DNA of 64,000 bases from positions 4,216,001 through 4,280,000 of the forward strand of contig JAAHII010000001.1 of assembly GCA_010671905.1 (NCBI GenBank). Reading direction: 5' to 3'. Positions 29,126 through 39,382 of this stretch are shown piece by piece. The position numbers and the translations under genes were made by a program. The notes under the pieces were generated by a model, which saw only the letters and a list, made by a program, of their open reading frames with translations, made no database searches and had not been told where the DNA came from. Position 1 is the first letter of the stretch; each line of letters starts with the position of its first letter. The stretch comes from Leptolyngbya sp. SIOISBB. GTDB taxonomy: Bacteria > Cyanobacteriota > Cyanobacteriia > Phormidesmidales > Phormidesmidaceae.

Positions 29126-29824
29126 ATGCCATTCGGTAAGATCGGTCGTTCCATCGCCTCAAAAATACTAGCCTTACAGCGATCGGAGTCCAAATTTGTT
29201 TGGGTTCTGATCGCTGTTTGCTTGCTCGTGATTGTGAACCCGCTTCTACCCGATCGCGAAGCGGGCAAATACATCTTTAATCTCTTGCTCTCGTTCATCG
29301 TTGTGACGGGTATTTTAGCTGCTAGCGATGAACGGCAAATCATTCGTCAACTCACAATTGTCGGGCTCATCTTAATTGGCCTAGACTGGGCCGGCACCCT
29401 GGCTGCGCGTCAGATTCCCGCGATGGAGTTCACAGTTTATTTCTTGTATTTACTGTTTGTCATCGCCGTGACCGTTGCCATCATGCTGGGCGTAATTCGC
29501 AGTCAAATCGTGAATCTCAATATTATCTGTGGGGCCGTCGCCGCTTATCTCATGATTGGCTTATCCGGCGGTTTCATTTCCTTATTGATCGAAACGCAGT
29601 TGCCCGGTTCATTTTTGCTCAATGGTGAACTCATGCCCGACCAGGGACTGCCTAATGCCCTGATCTACTTCAGCATGGTCAGTCTCTCCACCATTGGCTA
29701 TGGCGACATCACCCCAGCCGCGCCCATCGCTCGTTCTGTAGCGCTCGCCATTGGGCTCGTGGGACAGATTTATCTGACTGTGTTGGTCGCCATCCTGATT
29801 GGTAAGTTCCTCAAAGAGAAATGA
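29126..29824 (+). CDS. Potassium channel family protein
   Basis: Membrane protein of about 232 residues. The pore region ALIYFSMVSLSTIGYGDITP contains the K+ selectivity filter TIGYGD. Hydrophobic helices occur at FVWVLIAVCLLVIVNPLL, FNLLLSFIVVTGILAA, LTIVGLILIGLDWAG, VYFLYLLFVIAVTVAIMLGV, GAVAAYLMIGLSGGFISLL and a final VALAIGLVGQIYLTVLVAIL, i.e. a six-helix channel layout. There is no charged S4-like helix and no RCK or cyclic-nucleotide domain, so gating is unknown. The ATG at 29126 follows the stop of the small gene upstream by 10 bases. Confidence 0.88.
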   Translation: MPFGKIGRSIASKILALQRSESKFVWVLIAVCLLVIVNPLLPDREAGKYIFNLLLSFIVVTGILAASDERQIIRQLTIVGLILIGLDWAGTLAARQIPAMEFTVYFLYLLFVIAVTVAIMLGVIRSQIVNLNIICGAVAAYLMIGLSGGFISLLIETQLPGSFLLNGELMPDQGLPNALIYFSMVSLSTIGYGDITPAAPIARSVALAIGLVGQIYLTVLVAILIGKFLKEK

Positions 29825-29972
29825 TGATTCTCAGCCACTGTCAAGGCTGGTTTAGCCAACCACTGAACAACCATTGCACAGCCGTCATCAACCCTGCAAT
29901 GCTCTACAGCACTTCTCGCCATTTTGACATCGACAATAGATGCTCAGCCAATTGAGGTGCCGAGGCCGTATA

Positions 29973-30005
29973 CGAAACCAGATGCCATTGGCATCGTTCG
30001 TTTCG
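29973..30005. terminator. Candidate hairpin between convergent genes
   Basis: CGAAAC/GTTTCG closing an inner GATGCC-ATT-GGCATC stem, between the channel gene and apcD, which converge. No T tract on either side. Confidence 0.4.
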
Positions 30006-30078
30006 AACTCAAACTGACAGCCAACAGTACCCGGTGTTCCGATTAATCAGTAGATCGGGCTTGAATGACTGACTAAGC

Positions 30079-30564
30079 TTAAGACATCGCTTGAATGATG
30101 TAGTCAAAATAGGGCTCAGCTTCGCTGGCTTCATCTTCGGACAAAAGTCCCAGAGAGGCATCTTTCAGGCAGCGAATCGCATCAGCCATGCCAGGCACAG
30201 GCACATCCAGCGCGTTATACATTTCGCGAACGCCCACCAAGCCAATGCTCTCAATCGGGTCTTTGTCACCAGCAATAATGCCGTAAGTGATCAAACGCAG
30301 ATACCAACCATAATCACGCAGACACAGTGCCCGTTGCTTTTGCCCAAAGGCATTGCCGCCAGGGGCAATGTAGTCAGGATGAATACTCCATAGCGCTTTG
30401 CTGGCCTTGTCGACAATCTTTTTTTCATTCTCAGACAGAGTCTGAGCGATTTGTAGGCGGCGCTCACCAGTAGAGAGATAATTTCCAATGCTTTGGAGCT
30501 CGCCAATGGTGGGATAGCGCAGCTCATCATCGGCATTCAAAATGACTTGGCTAACTACAGACAT
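30079..30564 (-). CDS. apcD: Allophycocyanin alpha-B subunit
   Basis: Terminal emitter of the phycobilisome core, feeding energy to photosystem I and II and involved in state transitions. The 161-residue sequence starts [19 protein letters not shown] and has the bilin-attachment Cys81 in [15 protein letters not shown]. It is closer to ApcD than to Apc[11 protein letters not shown] and [16 protein letters not shown] are ApcD-like. It is encoded alone, as is usual for apcD, apart from the apcABC operon. The 390 bases upstream hold its promoter. Confidence 0.94.
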   Translation of the reverse strand: MSVVSQVILNADDELRYPTIGELQSIGNYLSTGERRLQIAQTLSENEKKIVDKASKALWSIHPDYIAPGGNAFGQKQRALCLRDYGWYLRLITYGIIAGDKDPIESIGLVGVREMYNALDVPVPGMADAIRCLKDASLGLLSEDEASEAEPYFDYIIQAMS

Positions 30565-30957
30565 ATGGTTATAAAAACTGGGATGGATGACTGCTCAACA
30601 TTGATTAGTGTACAGATTTCAGTCTTCTCAGGAAAGGAATTCGTAGTCTGTGTAACGGCTTTGAGAGCTTTTGGCGGCATTTAGCGGCAGAAAAGTTTAC
30701 ATTCCTCAATAATCTTGTTCGGGTTGCTATGTCCGTTGGGCCAACGTTCCTTTCCCAGGATTGGGACTGTCCTCATCGGATGGGACTAACGAATTACTAT
30801 AGGCAAGCGCTTTGCCCAACGAGCTGGGTGCACCAAGACTCGACGAGGCGATCGCCTATATGAACATCGCACTTGCGTGCGTCTCTCGGTGCTATGGACA
30901 AAGTAGCTAGCCGCTCCCGATGACTGGGAGCGTGATTCGTCGCCTTCGTGAGCATGG
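30565..30957. other. apcD upstream region
   Basis: This should hold the apcD promoter (minus strand). No gene is supported; the short minus-strand frames here have no recognisable content. Confidence 0.35.
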
Positions 30958-31554
30958 CTAGTTGCTCGTCGGCGTCCATTGTGCCGTCGCGTTAGCAAGG
31001 CGCTCGCCAAAGTTGACACAGGTCAGGCGATCGCCCGAGTCAATAGTGACTTCTTGATCATCACTGGCCATGGGACTTTGTCCCATCACCCCCATAAACG
31101 AGCCCAAGCGATTGACGCCATCCGTTTTGCCTAAATAATGGCTGGGCATATCCCCTGCATTTACCCAGATCATGGCATGCTGGGCGGCGTTCACAGCCAG
31201 GTAGATCAAGGTGCCCTGTTTATCGCCACTGAGAGAACTGGAGTGCGTAAAGCCAGCCGCCAGTTTATCTTTCCACTGTTGGGCAAACCAGGCTTCGCTG
31301 GCGGCATCAATAAAGGCTTTGAACTGAGCTGCTACCCCTCCCATATAGGTGGGCGAACCAAACACGATGGCATCTGCCGCATTTAACGTTTCCATCACGT
31401 CGGCATCACTCCAGCGACCCTCCTGGATTTGTTCTCCTGTGATTCTGAGCAATATCGCTGTTTGTCCTGCTTTTTGCACTCCCTCTGCGATCGCGGTGGC
31501 CATTTGGTGCGTGTTACCAGTGGCCGAAAAGTACACAATTGCGATCATCGACAT
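30958..31554 (-). CDS. Flavodoxin/WrbA-like NAD(P)H-quinone reductase family protein
   Basis: The FMN phosphate loop FSATGNTHQMATAIAEGV lies at residues 9-26 and the isoalloxazine loop GSPTYMGGVAAQFKAFID near 75-92, the pattern of the flavodoxin-like fold family that includes WrbA and related quinone reductases. Length 198 is typical. The substrate is not determinable. It probably acts in redox stress. It is separate from the decarboxylase gene by 145 bases. Confidence 0.85.
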   Translation of the reverse strand: MSMIAIVYFSATGNTHQMATAIAEGVQKAGQTAILLRITGEQIQEGRWSDADVMETLNAADAIVFGSPTYMGGVAAQFKAFIDAASEAWFAQQWKDKLAAGFTHSSSLSGDKQGTLIYLAVNAAQHAMIWVNAGDMPSHYLGKTDGVNRLGSFMGVMGQSPMASDDQEVTIDSGDRLTCVNFGERLANATAQWTPTSN

Positions 31555-31699
31555 GGCTTACCTAACTCCCAAACTATCAACATCGAACTGCATCAACCTT
31601 AAAGCTCATATCCCTACTGTAAGGCTTCAAGATTAACCATTTGATTGCTCAGGTTTGCGTTATCAAAGCATGACGACGACAATCGCCGTGCAATAGACA

Positions 31700-33178
31700 T
31701 TACTCTGGTTTGATGACCCGAACTGTGCGCCAAGTCTCATCAGGATTGCCTGTGATGACACCGCCTGCCTGATGAATTTGCTGCAGACTCGCGATCGCGG
31801 TCGCCGTGATCCGTTCACCTGATAGCAGCAGCGGAATACCCGGCGGATAGGGACATAAGGAATCGGCCGCAATCGCCCCCACAGCTTGAGCGATCGGGAC
31901 TGCAACTGCAGTCGAAAAGAAGGCCTCTCGCGGCGTCATCGGCGGTTGGGAGACGACCGGCTGAGCTGCAGCTGTCATTGGTAAAGGAGCAGGAGAGACG
32001 GAACGCAGTGTTTCAGCCTGCTGCCTAAGCTGATCGAAGGCTGACATCAGGTGATCACCGTCAGCCGGTTGATTGCCCAAGCTGAGAATAAACGCGAGCT
32101 GCCTCAGGGTTGGCAATTCTGCCGTAACCCGCTGCTGCTCGTGCAAAAATTCATCGGCAGCAAAGCCCGTGACATCTAAAGCGGCGACATCAACCACCAG
32201 CCTTGTGGGGTCGAGTTGGAAGTCATTGCTAACACCCAGCAAATGTTCTGGAGACAACACCGTTAAATTGGGCATTGGACGCAAACGAGAGCGGATTCGC
32301 TGAGCAATCCCCAGCGTTTGCTCCATCAGAACTCGCCCCGCAGTCGCCATTTGTTGGCGAGCTGCATCCAGCGATGCTAGTAACAGGTAATTAGGACTCG
32401 TGGACTGGGTCAGTTGCAAGGCTTGGCGCAGGCGATCGCGGTTGACCCGCTGCCCTTGCACATGCAGCATCGAAGCTTGGGTTAGCGCTCCCAAGACTTT
32501 GTGCGTCGATTGGATGACAATATCGGCTCCCGCCGTGATCGCGCCCTGAGGTAAGTTTGGGTGAAAGCTCAAATGCGCTCCGTGGGCTTCATCCACAATC
32601 AAGATGGCGGCATGTTGGTGAACGACGTGAGCGATCGCGGCAATATCGGCACAGACCCCATGGTAGCTAGGGGATACTACCACCACAGCCCGAATATCGG
32701 GATAGCTCTGTAGCGCCTGTTCGATTTGCTGTGCGGTGACCCCCCAAGCCAAATCCCATCGAGGGTCGTGCAGTGGTGATAGATAAATGGGGAGTGCTCC
32801 AGACAAGACCAAGCCAGCCAGCACCGACCGATGAGCATTCCGGGGCATGAGGACAGGTTCGTCAGGACTGCTGACCGCTAACAGGGCTGCCTCAATGCCA
32901 CAGGTAGAGCCATTCGCCAAAAAGTATGTGGCCTCCGCCCCAAATGCCTGGGCTGCTAATCGTTGGGCCTGATCAATCGGCCCAGCAGGGGCAAACAGAT
33001 TGTCCAGTTCTGGCAGTTCTGGGAGATCAGCCTGTAGCGCCGCTGGGCCCACCAGCGATCGCAGCGCGTCTGAAACGCCTTGCCCTTGTTTGTGACCGGG
33101 CGCATAAAAGGCGGTGTGTTCTCTAGCGGCAGCAGTGGCCAAAGCCGTTAGCAGGGGGGTGGCATGCTGATCAATCAT
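31700..33178 (-). CDS. Orn/Lys/Arg decarboxylase family PLP enzyme
   Basis: Fold-I PLP enzyme that removes CO2 from a basic amino acid, probably giving a polyamine precursor. Residues HTAFYAPGHKQGQG at the N-terminus are a family signature, VDEAHGAHL gives the PLP-binding Asp, and Lys227 in QSTHKVLGALTQ is the Schiff-base lysine. 492 residues corresponds to the shorter biosynthetic form common in cyanobacteria. It lies nine bases after a cupin gene on the same strand. Arginine versus lysine or ornithine cannot be decided by eye. Confidence 0.88.
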   Translation of the reverse strand: MIDQHATPLLTALATAAAREHTAFYAPGHKQGQGVSDALRSLVGPAALQADLPELPELDNLFAPAGPIDQAQRLAAQAFGAEATYFLANGSTCGIEAALLAVSSPDEPVLMPRNAHRSVLAGLVLSGALPIYLSPLHDPRWDLAWGVTAQQIEQALQSYPDIRAVVVVSPSYHGVCADIAAIAHVVHQHAAILIVDEAHGAHLSFHPNLPQGAITAGADIVIQSTHKVLGALTQASMLHVQGQRVNRDRLRQALQLTQSTSPNYLLLASLDAARQQMATAGRVLMEQTLGIAQRIRSRLRPMPNLTVLSPEHLLGVSNDFQLDPTRLVVDVAALDVTGFAADEFLHEQQRVTAELPTLRQLAFILSLGNQPADGDHLMSAFDQLRQQAETLRSVSPAPLPMTAAAQPVVSQPPMTPREAFFSTAVAVPIAQAVGAIAADSLCPYPPGIPLLLSGERITATAIASLQQIHQAGGVITGNPDETWRTVRVIKPE

Positions 33179-33187
33179 CCGGCTGCA

Positions 33188-33619
33188 TCACCCTTCAGCT
33201 GCAACGTCAACAATGGTGTACGGCACCACGTTTTCTTGCTCATGGGCATCATTGCGGGCCACGATCGCTTTCGCGGCTGTCGTTGCACTCAGATTCTGAG
33301 CTGTGTGAGGCACCCCTGGCGGAATATAGAGAAAATCGCCCGCTTGATTAACGCTAACTTTATCCAAATGCTGACCGTAGCGGGTTTCGACTGCGCCTTC
33401 CAGCACATAAATTCCCGTCTCGTAGTGCTGATGATAATGGGGGCTCGCGATCGCTCCCGGCGGAATCACCACTAAATGCATCGACAGTCCGGTAGTGTTA
33501 GCTGTTTTGCCCGACAACCCCACAAAATAGGGCAGACTTTGGACTGTCGCGATCGCCTGCTCAGGACGCACGGTCACTAGTTCCCCTTCAAAGTCAGGCG
33601 GATAGTCATGAGTATCCAT
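33188..33619 (-). CDS. Cupin domain protein
   Basis: A single cupin barrel. Motif 1 is GAIASPHYHQHYETGIYVLEG, with two His and a Glu as metal ligands, and motif 2 is AGDFLYIPPGVPHTAQN with the last His ligand. 143 residues. The order cupin then decarboxylase with a nine-base gap suggests an operon. The reaction is unknown; it is not close enough to ureidoglycine aminohydrolase for a firm call. Confidence 0.85.
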   Translation of the reverse strand: MDTHDYPPDFEGELVTVRPEQAIATVQSLPYFVGLSGKTANTTGLSMHLVVIPPGAIASPHYHQHYETGIYVLEGAVETRYGQHLDKVSVNQAGDFLYIPPGVPHTAQNLSATTAAKAIVARNDAHEQENVVPYTIVDVAAEG

Positions 33620-33804
33620 AACAGTCTCGTACTTTCAAAACATTGCCAGCAACCGATGACCGTAGCCATTAGCCATTCACCATGCCTCGCCCTAGCTGAC
33701 ACAACGCCAGTTGGGAATTGGGCAGTCTGAATGCTAAACCTGAGTCCCTTTACCCTGATGTTTTACATTGGCAGACAGGCATCTCAAGGGACTCAACGAC
33801 GTTT

Positions 33805-34872
33805 TCATGACTGTTTTTGACAGAGCAACAGGGCAAATTGCCGCTGCTCATCGGTGAAGATGTCACTGACTTCTAAATCAAATTCTGACAGCTCTGCCGT
33901 GAGAACAGCCGTGTCAAATTTGCGAGAAATTTCGCTAAATAAGCGCTCACCTTGGGTAAAAGAGACGGTTAGATCCAAAGCCTGCAGCGCCACAGTTTGA
34001 TCCGTCAGGCTCTCGATGTACGCTTCGATTTGGTGATCGTGATCGTTATAGAACGCCACATGGCGAAATTGAGTTAGGTCAAAGTTCCCGCCAAAGCGCC
34101 AGTTCAAATGCTGCAGCATGTTTAAGTTAAATGCGGCGCTAACGCCCTGGGCGTCGTTGTAAGCCGCCTCTAACGTAGCTGTATCTTTATGCAAATCAAC
34201 CCCAAGCAAAAAGTAATCACCGCTGGCCAACGCTTGACTCACTGCTTGCAAAAAGCGCTGCTCTGGCTCTGGGAACAAATTGCCGAGCGTACTGCCGATA
34301 AACGCGATCAGGCGACGTGGCAAATCAGTGGGAGGGAGGTCTTGCAGCGCTTGTTCATAGGTCGCTACGAGTCCGTGAATCGTGAGATTATCGTAATCCT
34401 CTAGCAAGTCATGGGCACTGGCTTCTAAGATCGTGTCGCTGACATCCACTGGCACAAAGCGTAAGGGCAGCCTGCGCTGCTGATAGGCACTGAAAATCAG
34501 CCGCGTCTTGCTCGCACTGCCGCTGCCCAGTTCGATCAGATCGCAAGTTCCCACTTCATCCGCGATCGCGCCGGCAAAGGTTTCTAAAATTTGGCGCTCG
34601 GTCCGAGTCAAATAATATTCCGGCAGCTCGGTGATTTGCTCAAACAATTCAGAACCCCGAGCATCGTAGAAATATTTAGGGGGCAACGTTTTGGGTGTCT
34701 GGGTTAAGCCCTCAATGACGTCTTGACCAGCAGCGCTAGCGTCGTCCTCAGTGGGGGCCGTGCGGTTTTCTAAAATGAAGCGATCGCGCAAGGACACTGT
34801 AGTTGCAGACACTTGAGCGGAACCGTCTGAGCTAGCAGGGGTCGGACGGATAGGTTGGGGGTGAACTGGCAT
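33805..34872 (-). CDS. egtD: L-histidine N-alpha-methyltransferase
   Basis: First committed step of ergothioneine synthesis: SAM-dependent trimethylation of histidine to hercynine. Diagnostic segments: PPKYFYDARGSELFEQITELPEYY, the SAM loop CDLIELGSGSASKTRLI, FIGSTLGNLFPEP and FNLNMLQHLNWRFGGNF. Length 355 includes an extra N-terminal ~30 residues rich in Pro/Ser. It is third in the egtC-egtB-egtD order, 69 bases after egtB. Confidence 0.94.
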   Translation of the reverse strand: MPVHPQPIRPTPASSDGSAQVSATTVSLRDRFILENRTAPTEDDASAAGQDVIEGLTQTPKTLPPKYFYDARGSELFEQITELPEYYLTRTERQILETFAGAIADEVGTCDLIELGSGSASKTRLIFSAYQQRRLPLRFVPVDVSDTILEASAHDLLEDYDNLTIHGLVATYEQALQDLPPTDLPRRLIAFIGSTLGNLFPEPEQRFLQAVSQALASGDYFLLGVDLHKDTATLEAAYNDAQGVSAAFNLNMLQHLNWRFGGNFDLTQFRHVAFYNDHDHQIEAYIESLTDQTVALQALDLTVSFTQGERLFSEISRKFDTAVLTAELSEFDLEVSDIFTDEQRQFALLLCQKQS

Positions 34873-34941
34873 AACTTCTCAAAATTCAGCAGGGGTGTAA
34901 GAGAGCCCCCAAGTATTCTGACATTGCCAGCTGAGAATTCA

Positions 34942-36234
34942 CTATGTGCCTAAGACACATCTAAAGCCAGCAAATATTTGCTGCACATGGGGGTAATACC
35001 AGTTGCGGAAGGTGGGCCTGAGGACCCAGGGGCGAGTGGCCCAACTGCCGCCGCGTAATACTCGGTGGGCGCGATCAAAATAAGTTTGCGAGTACCCCTT
35101 GTAGGGAAAGGCTTGAAATCCCGGATAACCCTCGAACCAAGTGCTGGTCCATTCCCACACGTTGCCTAACAAATCATCACAGCCGGTCGCACTGCGGCCC
35201 GCCGGGTACTGTCCGACTGGTGTCACGCCACCGCGCCCTCCGCCAAAGTTGCCATGGCGATCGCTCAGCGATTCGTTGCCCCACGGTAGCGATTGCATCG
35301 TTTGAGCTTTGGGATGCCAGCGGGCAGCCCGTTCCCACTCAGCTTCTGTCGGGAGTCGCTTGCCGACAAAACAGGCATAGGCATCGGCCTCATACCAACT
35401 CACACCACAGACGGGGCTTGTTACCTCGGGAGCGCCAGATGGCCAATACAGTGGTTGGGTCACTTTATATCGCTGTCGCCAGAGCCAGCCTTCTGGATGC
35501 CACCACTGGCTATTGTGATAACCGCCAGCCGCCATAAATTCAGCGTATTCCGCCACGGTAACTGGCGTTTGGTCAATCCAAAAATCATGCACATCAACAG
35601 CGTAGGGAGGCTGCTCATTGTCTAAGGCGTCAATCGTCTGCCTGCCCAGTTGCAGATTGCCGCCTTGAACAAACACCATGCCATCGGTTGCAGTTGTCCC
35701 CCAGGGAGGCAATGGCGAAGAGTCGAACACGTCTGGAGTTGATGGAGCGACAGTCGGTGACCAGCGATGCATCGTGAGCAGATAAGTCGCGGTTTCAGCG
35801 TGCTGGCTTTCATGTTGTAAGAGCCAGCGCCAGAGTCGCAGTTGACGATCCAGAGGAGCGGTTTCTAAATAGGCCAAAGCGCGATCGCGAATATCCGCCA
35901 TGAAGTGCAAAATCGTGGTTAAATCTGGCAGATTCTCCCGTTCGGCTTTAGGCAAACCATCCGCCGCAAATAATTTCTGATATTGCGGATAAGCGCAGGG
36001 CGATCGCTGCAAATGTTCTAGCAACCAGAGCGATTCCGTGAAGGCAATATGACCCAGATGCCAGCCAATGGGGCTAAAGTCATGGTGAGCTTGCCGCCGC
36101 CATTCGTCCGTCGTCAAGTCTTGGATCAGGCGTAGCGTACTGTTGCGACAGGCGTGCATATCGGCCTGAAGGTGTTGACGATGTTCGGCGAGCGACAACT
36201 CGGCATCAGCTAATGGAGTGGAACTGAAGGTCAC
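34942..36234 (-). CDS. egtB: Ergothioneine sulfoxide synthase EgtB
   Basis: Non-heme iron enzyme that joins hercynine to a thiol using O2. The N-terminal DinB-like part has GWHLGHIAFTE and the iron motif H-x3-H-x-E in LLQHESQHAETATYL. The C-terminal FGE-sulfatase part has FWIDQTPVTVAEYAEF, VSWYEADAYACFVGKRLP, LLGNVWEWTS and RVLRGGSWATRP. I chose the GTG at 36234 (V-T-F-S-S, overlapping egtC by 29 bases) because the in-frame sequence upstream is just egtC in another frame. This gives 430 residues, normal for EgtB. Confidence 0.92.
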   Translation of the reverse strand: MTFSSTPLADAELSLAEHRQHLQADMHACRNSTLRLIQDLTTDEWRRQAHHDFSPIGWHLGHIAFTESLWLLEHLQRSPCAYPQYQKLFAADGLPKAERENLPDLTTILHFMADIRDRALAYLETAPLDRQLRLWRWLLQHESQHAETATYLLTMHRWSPTVAPSTPDVFDSSPLPPWGTTATDGMVFVQGGNLQLGRQTIDALDNEQPPYAVDVHDFWIDQTPVTVAEYAEFMAAGGYHNSQWWHPEGWLWRQRYKVTQPLYWPSGAPEVTSPVCGVSWYEADAYACFVGKRLPTEAEWERAARWHPKAQTMQSLPWGNESLSDRHGNFGGGRGGVTPVGQYPAGRSATGCDDLLGNVWEWTSTWFEGYPGFQAFPYKGYSQTYFDRAHRVLRGGSWATRPWVLRPTFRNWYYPHVQQIFAGFRCVLGT

Positions 36235-36997
36235 AATCAGCGGTGAGGGTAAACAACGAAGGTTCTTCCAAGGATTCCCAAGCGGCGTCAAACAATGGCT
36301 CGGACGCCACCACCACCGCATGCGGAAACTGTGGACTATGTGCCAGCCAGTATAAAGAAGGTGCGCGACCATGGGATGCCAAGCGCGAGCCCACTAGCTT
36401 GTGTCCATCACTGATCAGCACATTGGCCGCCACTGGGGTGTCGTATTCTTCAGCCAGGGCCAGCAGTTGCCCGAGTGCCGTCGCGAGAGCTGCCTCTAGG
36501 GAGATCTCAGGTTGAGTGGTCAGTGCCGTGAGCAACAGCCCCCAGATATGCTCGGAATCAGTGTTGCCGTGAATTGATGCATAGACGCGATCGCTCATCA
36601 ACTGTCGCATCGGCCGGTAAAGCGTTTCTCGAAACTGCTTGATGTACCCGTTGTGAGTAAAGAGTAAGTTGTCAGATTGAAACGGCTGACAATTGCTAAT
36701 ATCCACGCCCTGTCCCGGTGTGGCGCTGCGCACATAGGAGAGCGCGCACCCCGTCTTGATATAGCGACACAACGGCTCCACATTGGGGTCATTCCACATG
36801 GGCAGCACATTGCGATAGGTAAAGGGCGCTTGCGGTTCCGTCGCGTGATACCAGCCCAGCCCAAAGCCATCCGCATTGAGTAAGGCCACCTCTAACTCTT
36901 TGGGCGCATAAGACTGCACCATCAGGGAGTGGGGCGGTTTGAGAATGAGCGAGTCAAGGGCGATCGCAGGTCCCAAGTAGCCCAACAAACGACACAT
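36206..36997 (-). CDS. egtC: Gamma-glutamyl-hercynylcysteine sulfoxide hydrolase EgtC
   Basis: Class II glutamine amidotransferase fold that removes the gamma-glutamyl group in ergothioneine synthesis. The start at 36997 puts the catalytic Cys at position 2 (MCRLLGYLGP), as the family requires. FTHNGYIKQF and GNTDSEHIWGLLLTAL are active-site segments. A longer frame exists upstream but reads through an antisense tRNA and a repeat, so it is not used. Presence of egtC suggests that EgtB here uses gamma-glutamylcysteine. egtA and egtE are not in the window. Confidence 0.92.
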   Translation of the reverse strand: MCRLLGYLGPAIALDSLILKPPHSLMVQSYAPKELEVALLNADGFGLGWYHATEPQAPFTYRNVLPMWNDPNVEPLCRYIKTGCALSYVRSATPGQGVDISNCQPFQSDNLLFTHNGYIKQFRETLYRPMRQLMSDRVYASIHGNTDSEHIWGLLLTALTTQPEISLEAALATALGQLLALAEEYDTPVAANVLISDGHKLVGSRLASHGRAPSLYWLAHSPQFPHAVVVASEPLFDAAWESLEEPSLFTLTADCDLQFHSIS

Positions 36998-37006
36998 AAG
37001 CGACTC

Positions 37007-37072
37007 AGAAATCCGGTTTCGGGGACGTGAGGAGACATGTAATTTTATCCTCGCATGAGAAACCGGGTTTCT
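37007..37072. repeat. Pair of AGAAACCGGGTTTCT-type palindromes
   Basis: AGAAATCCGGTTTC at 37007-37020 and AGAAACCGGGTTTCT at 37058-37072 are near-identical imperfect palindromes 37 bases apart. This sequence type occurs as an intergenic repeat in many cyanobacteria (recalled, not searched). It lies just upstream of egtC. Confidence 0.5.
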
Positions 37073-37126
37073 TTTGTCTCCATAGCCCAGCGATCGCGGT
37101 GAATATGCTAATCTGTTAATCCAAAT

Positions 37127-37197
37127 GCGGGTGTAGTTTAGTGGTAAAACCCTAGCCTTCCAAGCTAATGATGGGGGTTCGATTCCCCCCACCCGCT
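37127..37197 (+). tRNA. tRNA-Gly (anticodon UCC)
   Basis: 71-base cloverleaf: acceptor GCGGGTG pairs with CACCCGC, D arm GTTTAGTGGTAAAAC, anticodon loop CTTCCAA, T arm GGGGG-TTCGATT-CCCCC and discriminator T. CCA is not encoded. The outermost anticodon-stem pair is a C-A mismatch; all other stems are intact. Confidence 0.95.
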
Positions 37198-37248
37198 TTA
37201 TCAACTAACGCTTCTTGAGAAGGCCGTGCGACCAAATCATTGCCCTGA

Positions 37249-37743
37249 CTAATCAGGCAGCCAAGTGTACGGATCGCCAGCGACTCGTACACCAGAGGAT
37301 GGGCCGTAGCGGATAACGATGACGTTGGTATCGTTGCGTCCTACGTCTAGATATCCAGAATCCCATCGGTCGAAGCTTGTAACCCCGGTGACTTCCAAAT
37401 AGTAAGCTCCGGGTGCCAAGTTAATGGTGTGATCGCGGCGGGTGTTATTGGCGCGAAATTGTAGACGCCCATCTAAATAAATGCTGGCCCAGTCATCCCC
37501 TTGAGCGATGAACCGAACGGTGACATCTCGCCTGATGCGGCGATCTCGCGGCACGATAATCACTGGGTAGCCCGGAATCACTACCGGTACTCGAATGGTA
37601 ATGTCAGCCAGATTCATCGGCTGCACAGCCAGTGGTTTGGTGGTTGGTAGAGTCGCCCCTGTTGTCGCTAAGGCGGTAACTGCTGCGAGCAGAGCGCAAA
37701 ACTGAGCGCGTCGCCGACCTTTGAAAAATTTTTGGTGAAACAT
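37249..37743 (-). CDS. Exported protein of unknown function
   Basis: 164 residues with a basic N-terminus (KFFKGRRRAQ) and hydrophobic stretch FCALLAAVTALATTGATL, a plausible Sec signal peptide. The mature part is beta-rich with VIIVPRDRRIRRDVTVRFI, an IYLDGRLQFRANN segment and APGAYYLEVTG, reminiscent of small periplasmic beta-sandwich domains. No named family is recognised. I start at 37743, where GGGGG precedes the ATG; an upstream TTG is possible. Confidence 0.65.
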   Translation of the reverse strand: MFHQKFFKGRRRAQFCALLAAVTALATTGATLPTTKPLAVQPMNLADITIRVPVVIPGYPVIIVPRDRRIRRDVTVRFIAQGDDWASIYLDGRLQFRANNTRRDHTINLAPGAYYLEVTGVTSFDRWDSGYLDVGRNDTNVIVIRYGPSSGVRVAGDPYTWLPD

Positions 37744-37827
37744 AAAGAACCCCCACAAACAACCAGGGATGCCTTTAGCATAACCGGTGAGTTCATGGGG
37801 GCTGTGAAATTTAGACCAGTTTAAGCC

Positions 37828-39210
<1,383 letters not shown>

Positions 39211-39329
39211 CTAGCCCCAGAGATCGCCCTAGTCTGCATGACTCCCGACCAGTAAGCATACGCTGTTCCCTTGCGGTCTCGACAAAGACAGCATGATTTT
39301 TCCGGATTTTTTTGGGATCCAGACATGTA

Positions 39330-39356
39330 GTCATATCGCTTGCATTGCGATATGAC
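39330..39356 (-). terminator. Candidate terminator after the C39-like peptidase
   Basis: Perfect 10-bp stem GTCATATCGC/GCGATATGAC with a seven-base loop, 26 bases past the stop of the minus-strand peptidase gene. A run of T (AAAAAAA on plus) lies about 15 bases further, not directly adjacent. Confidence 0.5.
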
Positions 39357-39382
39357 CGGCTGTGTCCGTTCATCGCAGGCTT

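Noticed and set aside
36235-36372. N-terminal extension of EgtB
   Set aside because: The extra 46 residues are egtC read in another frame and are Trp/Arg-rich, unlike EgtB.
36998-37204. N-terminal extension of EgtC
   Set aside because: It reads through the antisense of tRNA-Gly (the familiar GGIEPPSLAWKARVLPLNYTR artefact) and a palindromic repeat, and EgtC needs Cys at position 2.
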